Positions 56,467-64,000 of a stretch of 64,000 nucleotides of DNA are shown here, one piece after another. The position numbers and the translations under genes are program-made. The stretch is from RPQJ01 sp963731105 (GTDB taxonomy: Bacteria; Pseudomonadota; Gammaproteobacteria; Steroidobacterales; Steroidobacteraceae). The stretch's first letter is position 1, and the number at the start of each line of letters is the position of its first letter. Where the stretch lies: assembly GCA_963731105.1 (NCBI GenBank), contig CAVSUM010000010.1, positions 124,001 through 188,000 on the forward strand. Reading direction: 5' to 3'. Below the pieces are notes generated by a model, which saw only the letters and a program-made list of their open reading frames with translations, was not told the origin of the DNA and ran no database searches.

Positions 56467-57054
56467 GACAGGCGCTTGTGCAGCGGGCTCGAGCGCGGGA
56501 AATGCGCCAGCAGGTACTCCATCTGGTCCGCGAGCACGCGCCGGCCCTTGAGGTAGATGTACTCGGCGTAGCTCGGCGTGAACGGGATGGCGATCAGCTG
56601 CAGCTTCGCCTGCTCGGGCGTACGCCACGCCTTGAGGTTGTTGCAGCGCCGGCAGGCAGTGACCACGTTGTTCCAGTGATCGCGCCCGCCGCGCGACAGC
56701 GGCGTGACGTGGTCCCGCGACAGCTGCGACGACTGGAAGCGCTGCCCGCAGTACATGCACAGGTGGCCGTCGCGGCGGAACAGCGTCTCGTTGTTGAGCG
56801 GCGGCACGTAGTCGCGGTGCAGGTGACCCGGGATTGTGGCTGTGGCCCACCGTCGCGACGATCGCGTGCACCTCGAACACGGTGCGCTGGCCGGTGCGGG
56901 CATTGGTGCCGCCGCGCAGCTGGAACAGGGTCTGCCCGAACGAGTAGGCGACCTGCCCCATGAAGTGCAAGCGGACCGCGTCCCGGTAATCGATCCACTC
57001 CAGTGGCATCCCCGAGACGTCCGTGCGCAGCACCTCTTGCGACAGCGCGTGCAT
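56457..57054 (-). CDS. HNH endonuclease (one frameshift)
   Basis: About 199 residues. N-terminal half (SGMPLEWIDYRDAVRLHFMG) is typical of the stand-alone HNH family with a leading helical domain. The HNH site is LCMYCGQRFQSSQLSRDHVT, PLSRGGRDHWNNVV and CRRCNNLKAWRT, with two CxxC pairs. Frame change near 56840; GHLHRDYVPPLNNETLFRRD resumes. No transposon or phage context. Start ATG 57054. Confidence 0.87.
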
Positions 57055-57193
57055 GGGCTGAAAGATACGGCACCCCTGTGCGATACTTCAACCTCCAAAC
57101 GACGCGCCCGGAGCGCGAAAAATCCCTGCCGCGGCGGCCAGTTGGGCCCCGACGGGCAGCCATCCGGGGAACCTACCCCCTGACGAGGTCATC
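57055..57193. other. Divergent intergenic region before pntA
   Basis: About 139 bp between the HNH gene and pntA. It must carry the pntAB promoter; none is certain. Nothing coding is seen. Confidence 0.35.
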
Positions 57194-58789
57194 ATGACGC
57201 TGACGATCGGAGTGCCACGCGAGACGTTTCCGGGCGAAAAGCGGGTCGCCACCGTGCCCGAGGTGGTCGAGAAGCTGGTCAAGCTCGGCTTTGCCGTCAC
57301 CGTCGAGACCGGCGCCGGGGCGGCCGCCAATTTCGGCGACGACGCCTACCAGGCGGCCGGTGCCTCGATCGCGGGCAGCGCCGCCGACCTGTACGCCGGC
57401 TCCGACATCGTCTTCAAGGTGCGCGGGCCCTCCCCCGAAGAGGTCGCGCTGCTGAAGCCCGGCACCACGCTCGTCAGCTTCGTCTGGCCGGCGCAGAACC
57501 CCGAGCTGATGCAGGCGATGGCCGACCGCGGGCTGACCGTGCTCGCCATCGACTCCCTGCCGCGCCAGCTCTCCCGCGCCCAGAAGATGGACGCGCTCAC
57601 CTCCATGGCCAGCATCAGCGGTTACCGCGCCGTGATCGAGGCCGCCAACGCCTTCGGCCGCTTCTTCAACGGCCAGGTCACGGCCGCCGGCAAGGTTCCG
57701 CCAGCCAAGGTCTTCATCGCCGGCGCCGGTGTCGCGGGACTCGCCGCGATCGGCACGGCCGCCAACCTCGGCGCCATCGTGCGCGCCAACGACACGCGCG
57801 CCGAGGTCGCCGACCAGGTCGTGTCGCTGGGCGGCGAATTCGTCAAGGTCGACTACGAGGAAGAAGGCTCCGGCGGCGGCGGCTACGCCAAGGTCATGAG
57901 CGAGGGCTTCCAGAAGGCCCAGCGCGAGATGTACGCCCAGCAGGCCAGGGATGCGGACATCATCATCACGACCGCGCTGATCCCGGGCAAGCCGGCGCCG
58001 AAGCTCATCACCGCCGAGATGGTGAGGAGCATGAAGCCGGGCAGCGTCATCGTCGACATGGCGGCCGAGCAGGGCGGCAACTGCGAGCTGACCGAACCCG
58101 GCCAGGCCGTGGTGCGCCACGGCGTCACCATCATCGGCTACACGGACCTCGCCAGCCGCCTCGCGAAGCAGGCGTCGACGCTGTACTCCAACAACCTGCT
58201 GCGCCTGACCGAGGAGCTCTGCAAGACCAAGGACGGCGTCATCGACGTCAACATGGAAGACGACGCCATCCGCGGCCTGACCGTCATCAAGGAGGGCGGC
58301 ATCACCTGGCCGCCACCGCCGATCAAGCTCCCGGCCGCGCCTGCGCAGGCCAAGCCTGCCGCGGCCGTCTCGGCGCCGGCGAAGAAATCCGGCCATGGCC
58401 ACGGCGCCGGCGAACCCGCCTCGGCCAAGAGCCTCGCCATCATCTTCGGCGTGGGCGCCCTGCTGTTCTGGCTGGTCGGTGCCTTCGCGCCGGCCTCGTT
58501 CCTGTCGCACTTCACCGTGTTCGTGCTGGCGTGCTTCGTCGGCTACATGGTGGTCTGGAACGTCACGCCCGCGCTGCACACGCCGCTGATGAGCGTCACC
58601 AACGCCATCTCCAGCATCATCGCGATCGGCGCGCTGATCCAGGTGGCGCCGCCGCTGGGTGGCGGTGCGGAGGGACGGCCCGACACGCTGATCCTCGGCC
58701 TGGCGGTCGCAGCGCTCACGCTCACTGCCATCAACATGTTCGGCGGCTTCGCCGTCACCCGTCGCATGCTTGCGATGTTCCGGAAGTAA
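57194..58789 (+). CDS. pntA: NAD(P) transhydrogenase alpha subunit
   Basis: Intact 531 residues, one polypeptide covering domain I plus the first membrane part of domain II (E. coli PntA 510). NAD-binding domain with IAGAGVAGLAAIGTAANLGA and the RQD-type loop region ITTALIPGKPAP; linker rich in Ala/Pro/His (370-400); four helices from AKSLAIIFGVGALLFWLVGA. With PntB it uses the proton gradient to move hydride from NADH to NADP. pntB starts 12 bp downstream. Confidence 0.95.
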   Translation: MTLTIGVPRETFPGEKRVATVPEVVEKLVKLGFAVTVETGAGAAANFGDDAYQAAGASIAGSAADLYAGSDIVFKVRGPSPEEVALLKPGTTLVSFVWPAQNPELMQAMADRGLTVLAIDSLPRQLSRAQKMDALTSMASISGYRAVIEAANAFGRFFNGQVTAAGKVPPAKVFIAGAGVAGLAAIGTAANLGAIVRANDTRAEVADQVVSLGGEFVKVDYEEEGSGGGGYAKVMSEGFQKAQREMYAQQARDADIIITTALIPGKPAPKLITAEMVRSMKPGSVIVDMAAEQGGNCELTEPGQAVVRHGVTIIGYTDLASRLAKQASTLYSNNLLRLTEELCKTKDGVIDVNMEDDAIRGLTVIKEGGITWPPPPIKLPAAPAQAKPAAAVSAPAKKSGHGHGAGEPASAKSLAIIFGVGALLFWLVGAFAPASFLSHFTVFVLACFVGYMVVWNVTPALHTPLMSVTNAISSIIAIGALIQVAPPLGGGAEGRPDTLILGLAVAALTLTAINMFGGFAVTRRMLAMFRK

Positions 58790-58801
58790 GAGGGCGCAGG
58801 C

Positions 58802-60211
58802 ATGTCCGCAAATCTCTCCGCGGTGGCCTACATCGCCGCCACCATCCTGTTCATCCTGAGCCTCGGCGGCCTGTCGAACCCCGAGACCTCCCGGCGCGGC
58901 AACCTGTTCGGCATCATCGGCATGACGATCGCCGTGCTCGCCACGGTGTTCGGCCCCCGGGTCACGGCGGCCGGCATTCCCTGGATCGTCGGCTCGCTCG
59001 CGGTGGGCGGCGCCATCGGCCTGTATGCGGCGCGCAAAGTGCAGATGACGCAGATGCCGGAGCTGGTCGCGATCATGCACAGCCTCGTCGGCCTCGCCGC
59101 GTGCCTGGTCGGCTTCGCGAGCTACGTGGACACCTCGATCGTGCTGGAAGGCGCCGAGAAGACCATCCACGAGGTCGAGATCTTCCTCGGCATCCTGATC
59201 GGCGCGGTGACCTTCTCGGGCTCGGTCATCGCCTTCGGCAAGCTGTCCGGCAAGATCGGCGGCAAGCCGATGCTGCTGCCCGCGCGGCACTGGCTCAACC
59301 TCGCCGGGCTGCTCGCGGTGATCTGGTTCGGCGCGCAGTTCCTGCAGGCGCATGACGTGGCCACCGGCATGTGGCCGCTCGCGCTGATGACGGTGATCGC
59401 GCTGCTGTTCGGCGTGCACATGGTGATGGCGATCGGCGGCGCCGACATGCCCGTCGTGGTGTCCATGCTCAACAGCTACTCCGGCTGGGCGGCGGCGGCG
59501 ACCGGCTTCATGCTGTCGAACGACCTGCTGATCGTCACCGGCGCGCTGGTCGGCTCGTCGGGCGCGATCCTGTCCTACATCATGTGCCGCGCGATGAACC
59601 GCAACTTCATCAGCGTCATCGCCGGCGGCTTCGGCACGGGCGGCGGCGCGACACCGGCCGCGGCAGGCGCGCAGCCAGCGGGCGAAGTGACCGCCATCAG
59701 CGCTGTGGAGACCGCGGAACTGCTGCGCGATGCGAAGAACGTGATCATCGTGCCGGGCTACGGCATGGCGGTCGCCCAGGCACAGCACACCGTCTACGAG
59801 ATCACCAAGCTGCTGCGCGAGAAAGGCGTCAACGTGCGCTTCGGCATCCACCCGGTCGCGGGCCGCATGCCGGGGCACATGAACGTGCTGCTCGCCGAGG
59901 CGAAGGTGCCCTACGACATCGTGATGGAGATGGACGAACTCAACGACGACTTCCCGGACACCGACGTCTCGATGGTGATCGGCGCCAACGACATCGTGAA
60001 CCCGGCGGCCGAGGACGACCCGACGAGCCCGATCGCGGGCATGCCGGTGCTGCAGGTGTGGAAGTCGAAGACCTCGATCGTGATGAAGCGCTCGATGGCC
60101 TCGGGCTACGCCGGCGTCGACAATCCGCTGTTCTACAAGGAGAACAACCGGATGCTGTTCGGCGACGCGAAGAAGATGCTCGACGAGGTGCTGGTCGCGC
60201 TGAAGGGCTGA
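58802..60211 (+). CDS. pntB: NAD(P) transhydrogenase beta subunit
   Basis: Intact 469 residues. Membrane helices (1-270) with VAIMHSLVGLAACLVGFASY and SYSGWAAAATGFMLSNDLLI, then the NADP-binding domain III: VPGYGMAVAQAQHTVYEITK, FGIHPVAGRMPGHMNVLLAE, VIGANDIVNPAA. It ends FGDAKKMLDEVLVALKG; the same end is repeated at 61173-61232. Confidence 0.96.
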   Translation: MSANLSAVAYIAATILFILSLGGLSNPETSRRGNLFGIIGMTIAVLATVFGPRVTAAGIPWIVGSLAVGGAIGLYAARKVQMTQMPELVAIMHSLVGLAACLVGFASYVDTSIVLEGAEKTIHEVEIFLGILIGAVTFSGSVIAFGKLSGKIGGKPMLLPARHWLNLAGLLAVIWFGAQFLQAHDVATGMWPLALMTVIALLFGVHMVMAIGGADMPVVVSMLNSYSGWAAAATGFMLSNDLLIVTGALVGSSGAILSYIMCRAMNRNFISVIAGGFGTGGGATPAAAGAQPAGEVTAISAVETAELLRDAKNVIIVPGYGMAVAQAQHTVYEITKLLREKGVNVRFGIHPVAGRMPGHMNVLLAEAKVPYDIVMEMDELNDDFPDTDVSMVIGANDIVNPAAEDDPTSPIAGMPVLQVWKSKTSIVMKRSMASGYAGVDNPLFYKENNRMLFGDAKKMLDEVLVALKG

Positions 60212-60219
60212 GCAGCACC

Positions 60220-60978
60220 TTGAACCCGACCAGCGAGGACCAGGCGAGCAAGGTCCCGGAGGTCACCCTCGTCTTCTGGGTCATCAAGATCGCGGCCACC
60301 ACCTTTGGGGAGACGGCCGGCGATGCAGTGTCGATGTCCATGGATCTTGGATACCTGGTCGGCACGGCAATCTTCGCGGTGATCTTCGTCGGCGCGGTCG
60401 TCGCCCAGGTCGCCGCGAAGGAGTTCCGGCCGTTCCTGTACTGGGCCACGATCATTGCCTCGACGACGGTGGGCACGACCCTGGCAGACTTCGCGGATCG
60501 CTCGCTCGGCGTCGGCTACGCCGGCGGAAGCTTGATCCTGTTCGCGCTGCTCATGACCTCGTTGTTCGCCTGGCATCGCACGCTGGGCTCGATCTCGATC
60601 GACACCGTGCGGGCCCCGCAGGCCGAGATATTCTACTGGGTGACGATCATGTTTTCGCAGACGCTGGGCACGGCGCTGGGTGACTGGACCGCCGACACGG
60701 CAGGCCTCGGCTACGCCGGCGCGGCCATCCTGTTCAGCGCGCTGCTTGCGCTCGTCGTCGCAGCCTATTTCTGGGCAGACGTCTCGCGGACGCTGCTGTT
60801 CTGGGCGGCCTTCGTCCTGACGCGGCCGCTGGGCGCCGTCGTCGGCGACTTCCTGGACAAGCCCGTCGCCGCCGGCGGGTTGGACCTCAGCCGTTACTCT
60901 GCTTCCCTGGTCCTGCTGGCGTTCATCGTGGCCTGCATCCTCATCTTTCCGCAGCGCGCCGCTCGACGCCATCATTGA
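60220..60978 (+). CDS. COG4705-type membrane protein with four internal repeats
   Basis: About 252 residues and eight hydrophobic segments arranged as four similar pairs: TTFGETAGDAVSMSMDLGY, TTVGTTLADFADRSLGVGYA, TLGTALGDWTADTAGLGYAG and PLGAVVGDFLDKPVAAGGLD. The repeated G-x-x-x-x-D of each pair faces the membrane core, suggesting ion or proton movement. Uncharacterised family. The start is a TTG at 60220, 8 bp after pntB, so it belongs to the pnt operon. Confidence 0.82.
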   Translation: MNPTSEDQASKVPEVTLVFWVIKIAATTFGETAGDAVSMSMDLGYLVGTAIFAVIFVGAVVAQVAAKEFRPFLYWATIIASTTVGTTLADFADRSLGVGYAGGSLILFALLMTSLFAWHRTLGSISIDTVRAPQAEIFYWVTIMFSQTLGTALGDWTADTAGLGYAGAAILFSALLALVVAAYFWADVSRTLLFWAAFVLTRPLGAVVGDFLDKPVAAGGLDLSRYSASLVLLAFIVACILIFPQRAARRHH

Positions 60979-61264
60979 CGCCGGGACATGGTCCACGACG
61001 CGCCGTGCCGACGGCGCGACGGCGATCCCGCGGCCTCGGGCACTTGCGACGCCGTGCACTTCGCCGGTAGTGTGCCGCACGGCCTGTGCCGTGGCCGCCG
61101 GGGAGAGCCAGAGTGGAAAGAACGCTCGGCCCGAACATCGCCTGGGGGCCCTGCACGCCGCCGGTCGCCGCTGAACTGCTCGGCGATGCGAAGAAGATGC
61201 TGGACGAGGTGCTGGTGGCCTTGAAAACCTGATCGAGGCGGCTCGCGCCGCCGAGGGGGGAGCG
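60979..61264. other. Intergenic region with pntB remnant
   Basis: About 286 bp. Apart from the pntB-like fragment it holds no convincing gene. A short stem GGCGG-CTCG-CGCCGCC lies right before the next gene, followed by GGGGGGAGCG, which serves as its ribosome site. Confidence 0.5.
61173..61232 (+). pseudogene. Duplicate 3' end of pntB
   Basis: The 15 residues GDAKKMLDEVLVALK and a stop codon repeat the last residues of PntB (60161-60211) with about eight base changes in 51, mostly silent. It is a leftover of a second pntB copy, showing that the COG4705 gene sits between, or was inserted into, a former duplication. Confidence 0.8.
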
Positions 61265-62440
61265 ATGCGCACTCTTCGCAACGCGTGCTTCGGCATCGTC
61301 ATGGCGGTCGGGTGCGCGTCAGCCAGCGCGCAGACTGCCGAGGACCAGCTGGCGCAGGTGGTCGCCGCGCTGATGATGCCGGCCGGCTCGGACGGCTCCT
61401 ACGGCGACTGGTCGCAGATCGAGTCGGTGAAGCAGATCCGCTGGGAAGCGCTGCCGCCGAACATGCTCGACAACGCGCTGCCCGACGGTTCGTACTTCAC
61501 GCGGCGCGGTCTCGCCAACCTCGGCGGGCAGCCGTTCGGCGTGGTGGCGACGGGTGCGCGCACGATGGTCGTCAACGTGTATCTGCGCAACGTGGGCCAG
61601 GCGCCCGTCGGCGAGCCGAAGATGCTCGCGGCCCTGCAGCGCAAGGGCTTCTCGCTCGACCTCGCCCGCTGCCCGATCAAGGGCTCGGCGGGAGCCGGCA
61701 ACCAGTGGTGGCAGATCAAGGCACCGGGCAAGCGGCCCGCGTTCTTCAATTCGCAGACCAACTGCAACGGCAAACCGTGCGAGGGATATGCCCTGCTGCT
61801 TGGCTCGGAACTGCCGACGTTGACGCCCGAGCAGCAGCGCCTCTATACGGATCGCTGCACCGGCGCCACGGCCGGCGGCGCCGCGCCCGCAGCCGCGGCT
61901 TGGGATGCGCAGCTGGCCGCGCTGTTCACCAGCCTGATCCCGACATCACCCTCGGGGGCCGTGCCGTGGACGGCCATGGACCAGGTGCAGGCGGTGCAGT
62001 GGGCACCAATGCCGCCTTTGGAAATGCAGCCGCAGGCGTGGGAGGACCAGACGGACCGCTTCTACCGCGGCGGACAGGCCGACCTCGGCGGGCGCGTGTT
62101 CTACTTCAAGGCAGCTGGCCCCAAGGATCGCGTGCGCCACGTGCACTTCGAGGACCAGGCGACGCAGGCGAACCGCGGCGACGCGCTCAAGGTGCTGCAG
62201 CAGCAGGGCTACGACGTGCAGCTGGCCCGCTGCGGCAAGGTGTATCAGCTATCGACCGCGAAGTGGTATCGCGTGGCCGGACCGGGCAAGCGAACGGTCA
62301 TGCTGCTGCGCAACGTCCGCTGCGACACGGTCGCCTGCCCGAAGGGTCAGGAGAACTACACGCTGGCGCTGGACGGCACGTTGCCGCCGCTGCAGGCCGG
62401 TGAGGTCGAGGCCGTCGGCGGCCGCTGCCCGGGGCGCTGA
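61265..62440 (+). CDS. Exported protein of unknown function with duplicated domain
   Basis: 391 residues, signal peptide 1-22 (CASASAQ). Two related halves: residues about 25-200 (IESVKQIRWEALPPNM, GLANLGGQPFGVVATG, FSLDLARCPIKGS) and about 210-390 (MDQVQAVQWAPMPPLEMQP, GQADLGGRVFYFKAAG, YDVQLARCGKVYQ). Each has conserved Cys, W and Y-x-R-G positions and a YxLxLxGxLPxL end. I do not recognise the family. Alone between the pnt region and a convergent PAP2 gene. Confidence 0.75.
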   Translation: MRTLRNACFGIVMAVGCASASAQTAEDQLAQVVAALMMPAGSDGSYGDWSQIESVKQIRWEALPPNMLDNALPDGSYFTRRGLANLGGQPFGVVATGARTMVVNVYLRNVGQAPVGEPKMLAALQRKGFSLDLARCPIKGSAGAGNQWWQIKAPGKRPAFFNSQTNCNGKPCEGYALLLGSELPTLTPEQQRLYTDRCTGATAGGAAPAAAAWDAQLAALFTSLIPTSPSGAVPWTAMDQVQAVQWAPMPPLEMQPQAWEDQTDRFYRGGQADLGGRVFYFKAAGPKDRVRHVHFEDQATQANRGDALKVLQQQGYDVQLARCGKVYQLSTAKWYRVAGPGKRTVMLLRNVRCDTVACPKGQENYTLALDGTLPPLQAGEVEAVGGRCPGR

Positions 62441-62447
62441 CCGACGC

Positions 62448-63293
62448 TTAAAAGCGCAGGTCCCAGCGCAGCACGGCACCGCCGCGCGCCGGTTCGGCCG
62501 TGAACGCGACCCGCGTACCCGGCGCGAGGCCGAGGAACGCCTCGTTGAAGAACGCACCCATGAAGTTGCCGAGCGCAACACCGACCAGCACGTCCGACGG
62601 ATAGTGCTCACCGGCCTCGACGCGCGCCCAGGCGGTGCCGGCCGTGAGCGCGCCGGCGCCGATCTCGAGCGTGGTGCGGGCCGCCGGCGACAGGTCCATG
62701 GCCGCCAGGTTGCGAACCGTCAACGTGTTGAACACGGCGGCGGTCGAGGCGTGGCCCGACGGGAAACTCTCGTCATCCGCGCCGTTCGGCCGTTCGCGCG
62801 ACGCCACCGCCTTGAGCCCGCTGGTGACGCCTGCCGTCACGGCGAACGCGCCAATCCCGACCGCGGCGCCCTGCGCTTTCGCGGACAACCACCCGCCGTC
62901 CAACTCGCCGCTCGGCATCGCCAGCACGCTGGCCGCATAGCCGGCCACCGCCGCGGTCCGCAGGCCGTCGCTCCAGTCGGCGGCATCCTGTTCCGAGCCG
63001 AACACCGGCGTCGCTTCGCGCGCCCAGTCCGACACGCCCTCGTCCCAGGAATCGACCTGCAGCACGGCCGCGCTCGCGAGCGGTGCCCAGACCCATGGGC
63101 TTCGTGCGGCATCGAGTGCGGAGGTCTTGATGCGCTGCCAGCCGGGCGTGAGCGTGGCCGATTCGCCCCAGCGCGAACCATCCGGCAGCGTGGTGCAGGC
63201 CGCAGCGAGCGAGCAGGCGATGATGGCCGCGGCCAGGCGTGACAGGGTCGAACCCGCGCGACGGGCAGCGCGCGCCCCAGGCGATGTGATCAT
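62448..63293 (-). CDS. PAP2-superfamily phosphatase lipoprotein
   Basis: About 281 residues. Lipoprotein signal with SLAAACTT (Cys near 33). Acid-phosphatase motifs in order: KAVASRERPNG, SFPSGHAST and ARVEAGEHYPSDVLVG, with membrane-like helices between. PAP2 enzymes remove phosphate from lipid phosphates such as undecaprenyl diphosphate. Here the phosphate-binding Arg, His and Asp are kept, so activity is expected. 19 bp separate it from the upstream DUF3106 gene's end, so both may be one transcript. Confidence 0.87.
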   Translation of the reverse strand: MITSPGARAARRAGSTLSRLAAAIIACSLAAACTTLPDGSRWGESATLTPGWQRIKTSALDAARSPWVWAPLASAAVLQVDSWDEGVSDWAREATPVFGSEQDAADWSDGLRTAAVAGYAASVLAMPSGELDGGWLSAKAQGAAVGIGAFAVTAGVTSGLKAVASRERPNGADDESFPSGHASTAAVFNTLTVRNLAAMDLSPAARTTLEIGAGALTAGTAWARVEAGEHYPSDVLVGVALGNFMGAFFNEAFLGLAPGTRVAFTAEPARGGAVLRWDLRF

Positions 63294-63312
63294 GCGTCAG
63301 CGTAGCGTACTT

Positions 63313-63849
63313 TCAGCGCGGCGCCCGGTCGTCCTGGGGTCGGTCGCCCTGCGCGGCTCGCTCACGCCGCTTCTTCTCCCGCGCCTGCTCGCGCTCTTCC
63401 GGCGTCAGCTGCTGCCAGCGCTCCCGTGACTTGTCGCGCTGCTCGGGCGGCAGGTCGCGATAGCGCCGGAACTCCTCACGCAGCCGCTGCTGCTCTTCGG
63501 GTGGCAACCCGCGGAAGCGTTGCGCGCGATCGCGGGCCTGGTCGCGTTGCTCGGGTGTCAGGCTGCGCCACTGCTCGGCACGCTGCTCGATGTGCTGGCG
63601 TTGCTCGGGCGACAGCGCCTCCCAGCGCTGCGCGCCGCGCAGCAGCGCCTGCTGCCTGGTGGGTGCGAGACCGTCCCAGCGCTCGGCGAACCGCCCGAGC
63701 ACGCGCTGCTGCTCGGGAGTCAATTGCTGCCAGGGCACGGCGGCCTGGCCGGGAGACTGCACGACCTCGTCGGCAGACGCGGGCGCGCTGATCGCCCCGA
63801 ACGCCAGCAGGCACGCGACGAGAACCTTGCCTGCACTGGCAGCGCGCAT
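63313..63849 (-). CDS. DUF3106 exported protein with LTPEQR repeats
   Basis: 178 residues, signal peptide 1-26 (SAPASADE). Six to seven repeats of the type LTPEQRxxLxxxAxRW (WQQLTPEQQRVLGRFAERW, WRSLTPEQRDQARDRAQRF, LPPEEQQRLREEFRRY), each a charged helix, then a basic tail. Such proteins are usually third in a sigma-factor/anti-sigma operon. Its ATG overlaps the stop of the gene upstream (TGATG). Confidence 0.85.
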   Translation of the reverse strand: MRAASAGKVLVACLLAFGAISAPASADEVVQSPGQAAVPWQQLTPEQQRVLGRFAERWDGLAPTRQQALLRGAQRWEALSPEQRQHIEQRAEQWRSLTPEQRDQARDRAQRFRGLPPEEQQRLREEFRRYRDLPPEQRDKSRERWQQLTPEEREQAREKKRRERAAQGDRPQDDRAPR

Positions 63850-64000
63850 CAGCCGCTCCCGTTGTCGGCGGGCAGCCCGCGATCGGCCAGCCAGGTGTAG
63901 AACTCGGGATCCTCGCTCGCGACGTCGTCGCCGATCGCCAGCATCTCGACCACCTCCGCGGTCGGCGCGCCGTCTACGACCGGCAGTACACCGGGCTGCT
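63849..64000 (-). CDS. C-terminal end of a gene upstream of the DUF3106 gene
   Basis: About 49 codons are in the window: VLPVVDGAPTAEVVEMLAIG, DDVASEDPEFYTWLADRGLP and a stop. The acidic ending and its place before a DUF3106 gene fit the small DUF3619/anti-sigma-like proteins found there, but the fragment is too short to be sure. Confidence 0.5.
   Translation of the reverse strand, partial: QPGVLPVVDGAPTAEVVEMLAIGDDVASEDPEFYTWLADRGLPADNGSG

Noticed and set aside
56457..57054. HNH gene as part of a mobile intron or phage
   Set aside because: No terminase, intron core or reverse transcriptase is nearby; stand-alone HNH genes are common.
57173..59878. Open frame of 901 codons opposite pntAB
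   Set aside because: His/Arg/Asp-rich shadow of two intact genes; no signal, domain or ribosome site.

Overview
The window reads as chromosomal DNA of a high-GC proteobacterium, most likely a gammaproteobacterium. The basis is a proteobacterial GshA, TrxC with its zinc head, single-chain PntA plus PntB, HemH, CbpA/CbpM and FixLJ-like regulators, together with very strong G/C third-position bias. No rRNA, tRNA, CRISPR array, IS element or phage module was recognised. Genus-level placement is not possible from sequence alone.

Layout. 1-7.3 kb: end of a small heat-shock gene, a FixL/FixJ-like oxygen-sensor pair with an extra receiver, a ferritin-headed VIT/CCC1 transporter, cbpM-cbpA, trxC, a DUF2892 membrane protein and a Crp/Fnr regulator. 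7.3-24 kb: ordinary metabolism and stress genes (isoaspartyl peptidase, gshA, two DUF2845 genes, a RelB/nucleotidyltransferase pair, two DUF885 genes, dienelactone hydrolase, aldehyde dehydrogenase, Bcr/CflA pump, hemH, VOC protein, cytochrome b561, putP). 23.8-37.5 kb: one long minus-strand operon holding a full eboFABDEC set plus a radical SAM enzyme, an O-methyltransferase, a YdjY-like exported protein, a TonB-dependent receptor, a type 2 isopentenyl-diphosphate isomerase and a fructosamine-kinase family protein. Most junctions are 1-4 bp stop/start overlaps, so this looks like a dedicated pathway for a prenylated or cyclitol-like metabolite with its own outer-membrane receptor.

38.6-54.8 kb: a second coherent system. 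It comprises a secreted alpha/alpha-toroid (prenyltransferase/squalene-oxidase repeat) protein with calcium-type repeats, a GspC-like periplasmic protein, a membrane histidine kinase with an NtrC-type activator, and then an operon of a membrane protein, a second secreted toroid protein, two large membrane proteins, a MoxR ATPase, a DUF58 protein and two Bat/VWA membrane proteins. Near-consensus sigma-54 promoters lie in front of both toroid genes, on either side of the sigma-54 activator gene, which ties the locus together.

55-64 kb: a 5'-3' exonuclease, broken DUF4287-like and GNAT remnants, an HNH nuclease, pntAB, a COG4705-type membrane protein followed by a second 3' end of pntB, a duplicated-domain exported protein, a PAP2 lipoprotein, a DUF3106 protein and a cut-off gene.

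Two features cut across the window. First, many genes, mostly at 24-29 kb and 40-57 kb, are interrupted by single-base frame changes while staying clearly coding on both sides. Most steps are apparent one-base insertions, so raw-sequence error is more likely than decay. Second, two families of palindromic intergenic repeats sit at gene ends and supply stop codons, C-terminal tails and, for hemH, the ribosome binding site.
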